Below, one piece after another: positions 51,758 to 59,952 of a DNA stretch of 64,000 nt. The notes below the pieces were generated by a model that did not search any database, was not told the DNA's origin, and saw only the letters and a list, made by a program, of their open reading frames with translations. This stretch comes from an uncultured Acetatifactor sp. Its GTDB lineage: Bacteria; Bacillota; Clostridia; Lachnospirales; Lachnospiraceae. Within the stretch, counting starts at the first letter, position 1. Each line of letters begins with the position of its first letter. The stretch covers positions 53,842 through 117,841 of the forward strand of contig CAJTPH010000005.1 in NCBI GenBank assembly GCA_910578215.1, written 5' to 3'. A program made the position numbers and the translations under genes.

Positions 51758-52726
51758 CTATTTCTCCACCCTTCGCGCTTTCCAGGCGCCAACCACCTCG
51801 CCCCGGATATTGTCGGTCACATGGCTTATAATATATTTGGGCCTTCCCTTCACTTCCTCATAGATTCTTGCAATATAGTGCCCTATGATTCCAAGGCTCA
51901 GCATCAGGAACCCGCCCACAATCAAAATCAGCAGAATAACCGTGGTAAAGCCCTCCACCGCCGTGCCCATCAGGAATTTTACAAAGGTCTGGACAGCCAG
52001 CACCGCGCTGAACAGAAGGAACACAATGCCTATAACCGTCACCAGCTGTAAGGGCAGGGTGCTGAAGGAGGTTGCATTGGATACGGCATATTTCATCAGG
52101 CTCCAGAAGGACCACTTGCTCTCGCCAAACTGCCGCTCCTGAACCTCGTAACGGACGGTTTCCGTGCGAAAGCCCGCCCAGAAGCTGAGCGCCCGGAAGA
52201 AGGTATTCCGCTCCGGCAGCGCCAGCAGCACGTCCACCACCTTGCGGTCCAGCAGCTTGAAGTCCGAGGACGCGCTCATATCCATCCTGACCAGCCTGCT
52301 CATGATCCTGTAAAACAGCCCCGCGGAAAGCCTGTGCGCCATGCTTTCCCTGCCGCGGCTCTGTTTGACGCCCTCCACCACCTCGGCTCCCTCCTGCCAG
52401 AGTCTCCACATCTGCGGTATCACCTGGGGCGGATGCTGCAGATCACAGTCCATCACAATCACTGCATCGCCCGTGGTCAGCTCCAGCCCGGCAAAAATAC
52501 CGGCCTCCTTTCCGAAGTTGCGGCTGAATTCCGCCCCCTTAATGCAGGGGTTTTCCGCCGCCGCCTTTTGAATCTCCGAAAAGGTGGCGTCACCGGAGCC
52601 GTCGCTGATAAACACAAGCTCATATTCTATTTCGTTTTCCGCCAGCAGCCCGGCAAGCACCTTTGCCGTATTCGCTATATTCTGCTCCTCGTTATACGCC
52701 GGCAGAACGATTGATAAAAGCGCCAT
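51758..52726 (-). CDS. gtrB: Polyprenyl-phosphate glycosyltransferase, GtrB/ArnC-like (322 aa)
   Basis: A cytoplasmic GT-A domain (SIVLPAYNEEQNI, ISDGSGDAT, VMDCDLQHPP as the DxD site) is followed by two C-terminal membrane helices (about 230-255 and 265-290), the layout of GtrB and DPM1-like enzymes. It loads a single sugar, usually glucose, onto undecaprenyl phosphate for use by GT-C or GtrII enzymes outside. The gene directly follows the GtrII-type gene, giving the known donor-maker/transferase pair. A flippase of the GtrA type is not seen. AGAGGT precedes the ATG. Confidence 0.88.
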   Translation of the reverse strand: MALLSIVLPAYNEEQNIANTAKVLAGLLAENEIEYELVFISDGSGDATFSEIQKAAAENPCIKGAEFSRNFGKEAGIFAGLELTTGDAVIVMDCDLQHPPQVIPQMWRLWQEGAEVVEGVKQSRGRESMAHRLSAGLFYRIMSRLVRMDMSASSDFKLLDRKVVDVLLALPERNTFFRALSFWAGFRTETVRYEVQERQFGESKWSFWSLMKYAVSNATSFSTLPLQLVTVIGIVFLLFSAVLAVQTFVKFLMGTAVEGFTTVILLILIVGGFLMLSLGIIGHYIARIYEEVKGRPKYIISHVTDNIRGEVVGAWKARRVEK

Positions 52727-52806
52727 TCCAATACCTCTATTCCAGCTGCCGCTTGCGTCAGCTTGTTCCGTCTCTACTCTCTACGCCCCTCTGTGGGAAG
52801 CATTTT

Positions 52807-54486
52807 TCATCGGTTTACGTTTTCGGTTTTGATATACATGACCCCGTCGATAATGCGGATAGAATTTTCGCCGGGGAAGCTGTCCATAGCCATATATTCC
52901 TCTGCGTAATACATCTGCGCCATGGAATCGGCGGGCAGAATATTTAAGGTCGCCCCAAGATAATTGCTGATAAACGCCTCATAATTCCTGCCGGTGTACA
53001 GCAGCACATCCCCGCTCATACCGATCATATTACCGGTCACAGGCAGCGTGAGGTCCGTGGTGGGAAATTGTTCGTCCCCCACTACTCCCACCATTGCAAT
53101 GGGAATTCCCGGATAATACCCCTTGGTCTGCTCGATTCTGTCCAGAAGGCGCAGGCAGTACGCATAAGTCTTTTCATAGCGTTTCTGCAGATTCGTGTAG
53201 GCAATGTTGTCCGTCAGCCCATAACAGAATATCAGCAGGAACGCCGCGGCAAACGCCGCCCACTCCGCGGGCACCCCCGCCCTCCAGACATTGCCGCGCT
53301 TCTTCTCCGCCACGCCTGCGTTCCCGCCAGTGCCGCACTTCTCCTCCGCCACACCTGCGTTCCCGCCGCTGCCGCGCTTCTCCTCCGCCACGCCTGCATT
53401 CCCGCTGCCGCACTTCTCCGCCAGCGCCACCGCCCCGATCAGATACAGGACCCACTGATACCTCATCAAAAGATGGTAGTTCACGTCCGGCGATATCAGC
53501 AGTATCACATTGGTAACGACAGGAAGGGCAAGCAGGGCTATACCTATTATAACTAATACCGCTAAATTCTTCCACCATTTTCTGCGCTTTGCCATACAGA
53601 CAGCCGCAAACGCCGCCGATGCGGCAAGAAGAATGCAGGCACACAGCCCGAACCCGTTTTGAAACAGCACATTTCCCCTGAAGGTAAATGCCACAAAATC
53701 CCGATACATGTCACCCAGGGCGCTCACAAGACGTTCCGCCCCGAAGCTGGACATGCCGTTGATCCCCTGATAGGTATCCAGCTCCTTTCCCTGTATTTTC
53801 AAGAGGACCTGCAGTATCACATAATAAAGCGCCGCCCCCAGCACGCCCATATAGAGATAACGCAGCGCCTCCGCAAAGCAGCCGCCCAGGGGACGCCGGA
53901 CCGTCTCCCTCCGCTCCCTGCAAAATATCGCAAGAACTTCAAAGACCGCAAGAATCATGGCAAAAGCCAGATATCCCTGATAGGTTCCAAGACTGAAGGC
54001 AAGGCACACCGCCCCCGGCAGAAATCCCCGCCGATGCTTCTTCGTGAACAGCACGGCAAGCACGGCAAGCAGAAGCGCCAGCATATAGCCGTCCAGGGTA
54101 AACACATAGGCAAAGGTGGACGCCAGCGCCGGAAACGACACCAGCAGCCCGCTGACACCCACCACCGCCCAGCCCGTCCTGACCTCAAGAAGCTCGCAAA
54201 GCGCCGCAGCCGTCAAACCTAAAAACAAAAGCCCCAGCAGACCGATCACCCAGGGCACCGTAAAAAAAGAGGACGCGCCGCATGCCGCCATCAGAAACCA
54301 TCTTCCCGAGGTAATCATATTTTGGTCAAAATACATGCTTGCCAGCCCGTCGTGATTGGGTATATCGCTGAGCAATACGGGCATATGGATCAACAGCCCC
54401 AACAGAAAAGCCGTTAAAAACGCAAGCTTCCACTCCTTCTTTATTTTTCCGTTTACGCTTCTCAGCACCTGTGCTGGTGAAAGCAT
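52807..54486 (-). CDS. GtrII-type glucosyltransferase with an internal 39-bp minisatellite (559 aa)
   Basis: About eleven membrane helices, an outer loop with DIPNHDGLASMYFDQN and SGRWF, which is the Glucos_trans_II signature, and a soluble C-terminal tail. The family adds glucose from undecaprenyl-phosphate-glucose to surface polymers. Between two helices (about residues 352-398) three and a half repeats of EEKRGSGGNAGVA form a hydrophilic loop. I prefer the ATG at 54486, though a GTG three codons earlier is possible. It is paired with the gtrB-like gene 80 bp downstream. Repeat number could change by slippage in steps of 13 residues without loss of frame. Confidence 0.8.
   Translation of the reverse strand: MLSPAQVLRSVNGKIKKEWKLAFLTAFLLGLLIHMPVLLSDIPNHDGLASMYFDQNMITSGRWFLMAACGASSFFTVPWVIGLLGLLFLGLTAAALCELLEVRTGWAVVGVSGLLVSFPALASTFAYVFTLDGYMLALLLAVLAVLFTKKHRRGFLPGAVCLAFSLGTYQGYLAFAMILAVFEVLAIFCRERRETVRRPLGGCFAEALRYLYMGVLGAALYYVILQVLLKIQGKELDTYQGINGMSSFGAERLVSALGDMYRDFVAFTFRGNVLFQNGFGLCACILLAASAAFAAVCMAKRRKWWKNLAVLVIIGIALLALPVVTNVILLISPDVNYHLLMRYQWVLYLIGAVALAEKCGSGNAGVAEEKRGSGGNAGVAEEKCGTGGNAGVAEKKRGNVWRAGVPAEWAAFAAAFLLIFCYGLTDNIAYTNLQKRYEKTYAYCLRLLDRIEQTKGYYPGIPIAMVGVVGDEQFPTTDLTLPVTGNMIGMSGDVLLYTGRNYEAFISNYLGATLNILPADSMAQMYYAEEYMAMDSFPGENSIRIIDGVMYIKTENVNR
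53292..53428 (-). repeat. 39-bp in-frame coding repeat in the GtrII-type gene
   Basis: Units at 53292-53330 and 53331-53369 are full length; the third (53370-53405) lacks one codon; a fourth is partial. They encode EEKxGxGGNAGVA. The unit length is a multiple of three. Confidence 0.9.
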
Positions 54487-54598
54487 AATCCTCACCGTCC
54501 CTTCTCACCTTCCCGGTCTGCCCGGGCCTGCCTTAATCCGGCCCACTACTGCCGCCTTACAATCCTGTCAGCCCTTCCCAGCCGCCTGCCCCGGTTTC

Positions 54599-55450
54599 CT
54601 ATTTTGTCAGAGAAAGCCCCTCCGCAATCCTCTCCGTAAGCATTTTGCGGCCGGTTTCATTGGGATGCAGCCCGTCCCGGCTGTAAAGCCTCCAGTCCTC
54701 CCATTCTTCATGGGTATAAAAATCATGATATACATCTATGACCTCCAGATCCAGCTCCTCCGCCAGCCGCAGGTCCGCATTCACATAATCCTCCAGGACA
54801 CCTCCGCCGTTGTCCGTCTCCTCGCAGGTCTTTCCACTGACAATATACCATGTATAGACAGGCGTGATCATAACGATACGCGCCTGGGGATTAACTCTCC
54901 TGAACGACCTGACCGCCGATCTGACCGCACCCATAAAGGTGCGCTCGTCATAGGGCTCGTCCGGGTTTTCTATGGGCACGCCCGCGTGATAATCGTTGAG
55001 CCCCTGCTGAATCACAATGATCTCAACGCCGGAAAAATCGATTGCGTCCAGCCCGTCGATCACGTCCCCAAAGTACTCCGTATTGCTCTCCCGCATGGAA
55101 ATGGACTGTTGTACGCCAAAATCTCCGGACTCCGCCGATTTTGCCAGCTCTGCCAGCGAAAACACATCCCGGGCATAATCCAGCCGTCTCTCCGGCTCCA
55201 CCCTGGCGGCGCATGTCCCGCCAAACGCCCCGTTGTAAACGCTCTTTCCGAGAATTTCCTCAAGCCGCGCCGGAACCGCCTCCTCATCTCTGATCTCTCC
55301 GAAAATGCTGTCGCCGAAAATCACGATGCTTATGGGCTGCCTGTCCGTAAAGCTCTCCCGGGGCCGAAAGGAAACCAGAAACAGCGCCGCAAACAATGCC
55401 CCCACAACAATACCGTATATAATTTTCCGCCAAATTTCCCTTCCCTGCAT
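54599..55450 (-). CDS. SGNH/GDSL hydrolase with N-terminal membrane anchor (283 aa)
   Basis: A signal-anchor helix (about 10-28), then an SGNH domain with all four blocks: FGDSIF (S48), FGGT, QQGLNDYH, and DGLHPNETG (D259, H262). Such enzymes remove or transfer O-acetyl groups on surface sugars. Unlike the SGNH-like proteins at 16113 and 41138, the catalytic set is complete. It lies between pseG and the GtrII-type gene, 27 bp from the former, so it probably edits acetyl groups on the same glycan. Direction of the reaction is not known. Confidence 0.88.
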   Translation of the reverse strand: MQGREIWRKIIYGIVVGALFAALFLVSFRPRESFTDRQPISIVIFGDSIFGEIRDEEAVPARLEEILGKSVYNGAFGGTCAARVEPERRLDYARDVFSLAELAKSAESGDFGVQQSISMRESNTEYFGDVIDGLDAIDFSGVEIIVIQQGLNDYHAGVPIENPDEPYDERTFMGAVRSAVRSFRRVNPQARIVMITPVYTWYIVSGKTCEETDNGGGVLEDYVNADLRLAEELDLEVIDVYHDFYTHEEWEDWRLYSRDGLHPNETGRKMLTERIAEGLSLTK

Positions 55451-55477
55451 TTTTCTCTTTCCAAGCCTGTCCGGGCA

Positions 55478-56563
55478 CTATACGCCCCAGGCGCTCACCC
55501 TTTCCGCAATCCGCCCAGCGCCCCTGCCGTCTACCAATGCCCTGAGCCTGGCGCTATAGTCCCGGCGCAGCTCATAGTCTGCCGCCAGACGCATGATATG
55601 GCTGACCACCTCGTCCGCCATCGCTTCTCCCTGCACCAGATAATCTCCCGCGAAGCAGGTGAGCTTCTTTTCCGCAAAGCCCCTGACGAGCCTTTCCTGA
55701 TTTTCCACAAAGGAAAAGCAGATAACGGGCACCCCCACCGCGCTGAGCTCGTACATGGTGGAACCTCCCGCCGACACTGCAATATCGCTCTCCCCCATCA
55801 GCTCGGACATATTGCCCACATTGCACAGGACATGCACGTTTTCATGCCTGCCCTCAAGCTCCTTAAGCTCCGGCAGATGGGCGTTGTAAGCCCCGCTGAC
55901 CACCAGATACCGCAGGGCACAGGCGCCCGGGTCCGCCAGCGCCTTCCTTAAAAGCAGCCCCGCAATACCGTACCGGTCGCTGCCCCCGGTGGTAATCAGC
56001 ACCGTCTCCGCCTTTTTTCTGACAGAATATTCCACCCCCTGAAATTCGCCCCGGAGAGGAACATAGTCCGTACCCAGCAGGTACTCTCCGCAGACGGCGC
56101 CTGCCCCCGGCACACATGCCCTGACCTTCCCGGCCCCGGCAGCATCCACGCCGTCCGCAGCCGCCCCGTAAAGGGAGGCGTCCGCAAAAATATTGTAATT
56201 GATAAGAAGATCTGCCGGCAGGTCCGTCAGCACCATATCGTCCAGAATTCCCACCGGGACACTCCGCCGTATTTCCCTTAGATAGCTGTGAGTCACAAAA
56301 TAGCTGTCTGCCAGAAAAAAATCGGGAGCGCCCTCCGAGAGAAGGCGTCTCAGCCCGGGAAGCTCGCCCTCCATATGCCTGAAATCGGAATGCAGCACCC
56401 TGTATTCCTGCCCGCTTCGCTCCAAAACGGGTGCGGCGCTGTCATCCGCCGTAATAAAACAAACCTGCTGCCCGCGCCGCTTTAATGCCTGTGCAATGGA
56501 AATGCAGCGCATAACATGCCCTGTGCCGATTTCCCCGTTCGCGTCTGCCCGAATCCAAATCAT
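55478..56563 (-). CDS. pseG: PseG-type UDP-sugar hydrolase of pseudaminic acid synthesis (361 aa)
   Basis: A GT-B-like nucleotide-sugar hydrolase: RADANGEIGTGHVMRC carries the catalytic His of PseG, and TTGGSD and SAGGSTMYEL bind the UDP part. It releases 2,4-diacetamido-2,4,6-trideoxy-L-altrose from UDP. An Ala/Gly-rich insert (ADGVDAAGAGKVRACVPGAG) around 145 is unusual. I use the ATG at 56563, which opens MIWIRADANG as in other PseG proteins; the ATG at 56575 is also possible. The stop of the pseI gene lies just upstream. Confidence 0.88.
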   Translation of the reverse strand: MIWIRADANGEIGTGHVMRCISIAQALKRRGQQVCFITADDSAAPVLERSGQEYRVLHSDFRHMEGELPGLRRLLSEGAPDFFLADSYFVTHSYLREIRRSVPVGILDDMVLTDLPADLLINYNIFADASLYGAAADGVDAAGAGKVRACVPGAGAVCGEYLLGTDYVPLRGEFQGVEYSVRKKAETVLITTGGSDRYGIAGLLLRKALADPGACALRYLVVSGAYNAHLPELKELEGRHENVHVLCNVGNMSELMGESDIAVSAGGSTMYELSAVGVPVICFSFVENQERLVRGFAEKKLTCFAGDYLVQGEAMADEVVSHIMRLAADYELRRDYSARLRALVDGRGAGRIAERVSAWGV

Positions 56564-56582
56564 ACCACACCCCATACATCCT

Positions 56583-58097
56583 TCAGTTTTCCTGCAATAC
56601 CGCCGTTAAATTCTTTTCATAGACCAGGCTGCCCGCCTCTGTCCGCTCCTCATAGCCCAGCCTCCCAAAAAGCGCTCTGGAGGCTTCGTTGCCCGGCTTC
56701 ACCCTTGCACACAGACGCTTCGCCTGGGGGAAAATCTCACCCGCCAGCGCTTCGCCTGCCCTCAGCATTTCCTGCCCGTACCCCCTGCGACGGCACTCCG
56801 GCGCTATGCTGTAGCTGATCTGCGCGGTCTCGCCCGAAAGGTCTAACCGATAGATTCCCACGGGCGCATCATTGTGCATGCAGATATATATTTTTCTGTC
56901 CTCTCTTTTCAGGCTGTCCTCATACCAGGCGCAATGAGTCTCCCATGAGATCTCCCCCGCCGCAAAGGACTGGCTTCTGGTCTCGGGATCGTTTGCCCAG
57001 CCGAATACCAGCCGTCTGTGCTCCTCGCCGGCGGGTACCAGCTCCATATAGCCCTTTACGTTATCGGCAAGAACCGGCTCCCCTCTCTTTATCTCACGCA
57101 GGCAGGCTTTGCCGAGAATCCCCCCGTACTCCCTGGGCATCAGCCCATAGCCGGGACGGATGATACGTATGTTTTCTCTCGTGAAGGCCTCCCCCGCCCC
57201 GATATCCTGCACCGCAAAAATCGACCGCCGGAACACAACGCTGCTTTCCTCCTGGCTCCCCACGCCATAAAAGACCCTGCCCAGGGCCGCCTCCGCCGCC
57301 CGCACATCCCGCACCATGGCCTTATACTCCTCAGGCGTCATGGAAAAGGAGGCATCCGGATTCTCGATTTCGCGGCTGATGCAAAAATGCTTTTCTATGA
57401 CTGCCGCCCCCAGCGCCACCGAAGCCACCGCGCTTAAGGAGCCCATGGAATGATCCGACAGACCCACGGGAATATGAAAGCGGTCCCTCATATCCTGAAT
57501 CGTTCTCAGATTCATCAAAGCCGGGTCCGCCGGGTAAACGCTGGAGCATCTTAACAGCACAAGCCGGCGGTTGCCCGTCTTATAGACCGTCTCCACCGCC
57601 TCCTCTATCTCCTCCAGGGTCGCCATGCCTGTAGACATAATGACGGGCTTTCCCTTGGACGCCACATACTCAACCAGCGGCAGGTCAACCATCTCAAAGG
57701 AAGCAATTTTATAAAATTCCAGCCCAAGCTCCTCCAGGAAGTCCACGGAAGTGGTGTCAAAGGGCGTGGACAGAAAATCGATTCCCACCCTGTCCGCCTC
57801 CTCCTTCAAAGCGCCCTGCCACTCCCAGGGCGTATACGCCTTGCCGTAGAGGCTGTAGAGATTTTCTCCCTCCCACGTGCCGTTTTGAACCTGAAAATAT
57901 CGATTGCTGCAGTCGATAGTCAATGTGTCCGGCGTATAGGTCTGAATTTTTACGCAGTCCGCGCCGCTCTCCTTCGCCGCATGAATGATCTCCTTGGCGC
58001 GCTCTATGCTCCCCGCGTGGTTTGCCGACATCTCGGCTATCATATACACAGGGCAGCCCTGGCCAATATAACGATTTCCTATCTTGATCTTTCCCAT
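56583..58097 (-). CDS. pseI: PseI-PseH fusion: pseudaminic acid synthase joined to a GNAT acetyltransferase (504 aa)
   Basis: Residues 1-275 are a NeuB/PseI TIM barrel (MIAEMSANHAGS, VKIQTYTPDT, FSTPFD-like LSTPFDTTSVDF, STGMATLEEIE, LSDHSMGS, EKHFCISRE); a SAF antifreeze-like domain follows (about 285-340); residues 345-500 are a GNAT domain (SYSIAPECRRRGYGQEML, the acetyl-CoA loop RRRGYGQE). PseI condenses the hexose with phosphoenolpyruvate; PseH acetylates the 4-amino group of the UDP-sugar before PseG acts. Two steps that flank the PseG reaction are thus in one protein. The GNAT half resembles PseH, but other N-acetyltransferases are possible. Confidence 0.9.
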   Translation of the reverse strand: MGKIKIGNRYIGQGCPVYMIAEMSANHAGSIERAKEIIHAAKESGADCVKIQTYTPDTLTIDCSNRYFQVQNGTWEGENLYSLYGKAYTPWEWQGALKEEADRVGIDFLSTPFDTTSVDFLEELGLEFYKIASFEMVDLPLVEYVASKGKPVIMSTGMATLEEIEEAVETVYKTGNRRLVLLRCSSVYPADPALMNLRTIQDMRDRFHIPVGLSDHSMGSLSAVASVALGAAVIEKHFCISREIENPDASFSMTPEEYKAMVRDVRAAEAALGRVFYGVGSQEESSVVFRRSIFAVQDIGAGEAFTRENIRIIRPGYGLMPREYGGILGKACLREIKRGEPVLADNVKGYMELVPAGEEHRRLVFGWANDPETRSQSFAAGEISWETHCAWYEDSLKREDRKIYICMHNDAPVGIYRLDLSGETAQISYSIAPECRRRGYGQEMLRAGEALAGEIFPQAKRLCARVKPGNEASRALFGRLGYEERTEAGSLVYEKNLTAVLQEN

Positions 58098-58194
58098 AAT
58101 ATTTTCCTTTTACAATCAGACAAACCCTGGACAGCGCAATCTGCTCCGCGGCGCCTGTCCGTCCCTGATACGCCGGCCGTATACGCGGTGGCAC

Positions 58195-58884
58195 TCACTC
58201 CTGATGAAGCAGCCGGTATTTCAGCTCCGCAAGCCTCCAGTCTTCCTCCGTGTCAATATCCTGAATCTCCATTTCCGACAGAATCAGAGGTATGGTCCTT
58301 TTCATCACCATCGCATTCTGTTCCCGGAAGCTCTTTACATTCAGGCAGTAAAACTGTCCCGCATCATGATAATAAGGCTCCAGGTCCTGTGACCGCGCCT
58401 GGGCGTACTCGGGCCACTTAAACTGCACGGCTCCGTCCTTCACGATCACACAGCGCTGCGGCGGGAAGCTGAATCTTACTACCGGGAGCACGCTGTCCGC
58501 ACCGTTTTTCTCCAGAAGCTCTGCCGCCTCCCGAAGCCTCTGTGCAGTCACAAAGGGCGCCGTGGGATAAATGCAGCACATCACATCGAACCGCTCTCCC
58601 CTGCTCTCATATTCCTCAAGAACCTCTCTCAGCACATCCCTTGTGGCGGCAAAATCATCCGCATTCCTGCCGCTTCTGAAAAAGGGAACCTCAGCCCCAT
58701 ACCCTTCCGCGATCTCCGCGATCTCCTTGTCCTCCGTGGACACCATCACCGTGTCAAACGCCCCCGACGCCAGCGCCGCCTCAACGGAATATGCCAGAAT
58801 GGGCTTCCCGCAGAAATCTCTGATATTTTTCCGGGGAATCCGCTTGCTGCCCCCCCGCGCCGTTATAACCGCTATCCGCCTCAT
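58195..58884 (-). CDS. pseF: CMP-pseudaminic acid cytidylyltransferase PseF (229 aa)
   Basis: A NeuA-like cytidylyltransferase: AVITARGGSKRIPRKNI binds CTP, followed by FCGKPILAYSVEAAL, VSTEDKEIAEIA and IYPTAPFV; RSQDLEPYYHDAGQFY is the sequence typical of PseF rather than NeuA. It activates pseudaminic acid to the CMP form for transfer. GGGAGG precedes the ATG. The gene lies 97 bp before pseI and 33 bp after a GT2 gene. Confidence 0.92.
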   Translation of the reverse strand: MRRIAVITARGGSKRIPRKNIRDFCGKPILAYSVEAALASGAFDTVMVSTEDKEIAEIAEGYGAEVPFFRSGRNADDFAATRDVLREVLEEYESRGERFDVMCCIYPTAPFVTAQRLREAAELLEKNGADSVLPVVRFSFPPQRCVIVKDGAVQFKWPEYAQARSQDLEPYYHDAGQFYCLNVKSFREQNAMVMKRTIPLILSEMEIQDIDTEEDWRLAELKYRLLHQE

Positions 58885-58917
58885 AACATCCTCCCTGTGT
58901 AATCGAACCTGGCCGCT

Positions 58918-59952
58918 CTACCGCCCAAGCCCCCGTCTTACGTTTCTCACCAAAAGCTTAAGTCTGTAATACCAATAAAACCGCAAATCGGACTTTCCCT
59001 GCAGAGCAATGAGCCTCTGTTCCTCCCTGCCCGTCTGCTCCCTGTAGTAAGGATTCTTTTCAAAATCAGGAAAATATTTCTCCGCTCCCTCCCGCAGCTG
59101 CCTTACAAAGGAAAGCTTCGGATGCCTTACCCCCTGCATATAGGAAAACAGAGTAATCACATAATACAGCTCCGTAAACCGGTACTCAAGCTCGCTGCGG
59201 TACTGCTCCAGAAACCCCCGGTCCCTGCACTCCTCATAACAGCGAACCATGGCTTTCATACGGTCCCTGCACCGCTCCTGGGTGACGCGGTGGACGGTGG
59301 ACATTTGATGCTGATAATAAAAATACATGGGCTCCTCCACCCGTTCAAACTGCCTGAAATACAGAGACCATACCATTGCCGCACAGTTGTCCTCGTATAA
59401 GATTCCCTCCGGAAAGCACAGCCCGTTTTCCCTTATCACACTGGCGCGGTATATTTTAACCACCATGCTGCCGGGGCGCATCAACAGCCTTTTATGCCTC
59501 TCCTCATCCAGCACGCCGGTCTGCTCCGCCGTATTATTCCTGACGATTTCCCCGATCCGGTAGCACTGCTCCGATACAAGGCTGTAATCGCAGCCCACCA
59601 GATCGGCGCCCGTCTCCTCCGCCCTTGCCAGCAGCCTGGCATAATAATCCGGCGTTACCCAGTCGTCGCTGTCAATAAAGCCGATCCACTCGCCTGCCGC
59701 CTCCTCCAGCCCCCTGTTTTTTGCAGCGCCCTGGCGCCCGTTCACAGGACAGGCAATCACCCTGACCCTGTCCGGAAAGCTGCGCTCATACCGCCGCAAT
59801 ATCTCCAGCGAATTGTCCGTGGAGGCGTCGTCCACCGCTATGATCTCCATATCCTCCACCGTCTGGCGCACCAGGGAATCCATGCAATATTCCAGCTTAT
59901 TATCCGCCGCCATATTGTACACCGGCACAATGACACTCAGTTTCCGCTTCAT
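58918..59952 (-). CDS. Family 2 glycosyltransferase (344 aa)
   Basis: GT-A domain with SVIVPVYNMA, VDDASTDNS, NGRQGAAKNRGLE and the metal site FIDSDDW, then a helical C-terminal part rich in Tyr and Arg and a basic tail. This is the common capsule-type GT2 (EpsJ/WaaB-like by pattern). It overlaps the ABC transporter gene by four bases (ATGA), so the two are made together. Donor and acceptor are unknown. Confidence 0.85.
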   Translation of the reverse strand: MKRKLSVIVPVYNMAADNKLEYCMDSLVRQTVEDMEIIAVDDASTDNSLEILRRYERSFPDRVRVIACPVNGRQGAAKNRGLEEAAGEWIGFIDSDDWVTPDYYARLLARAEETGADLVGCDYSLVSEQCYRIGEIVRNNTAEQTGVLDEERHKRLLMRPGSMVVKIYRASVIRENGLCFPEGILYEDNCAAMVWSLYFRQFERVEEPMYFYYQHQMSTVHRVTQERCRDRMKAMVRCYEECRDRGFLEQYRSELEYRFTELYYVITLFSYMQGVRHPKLSFVRQLREGAEKYFPDFEKNPYYREQTGREEQRLIALQGKSDLRFYWYYRLKLLVRNVRRGLGR

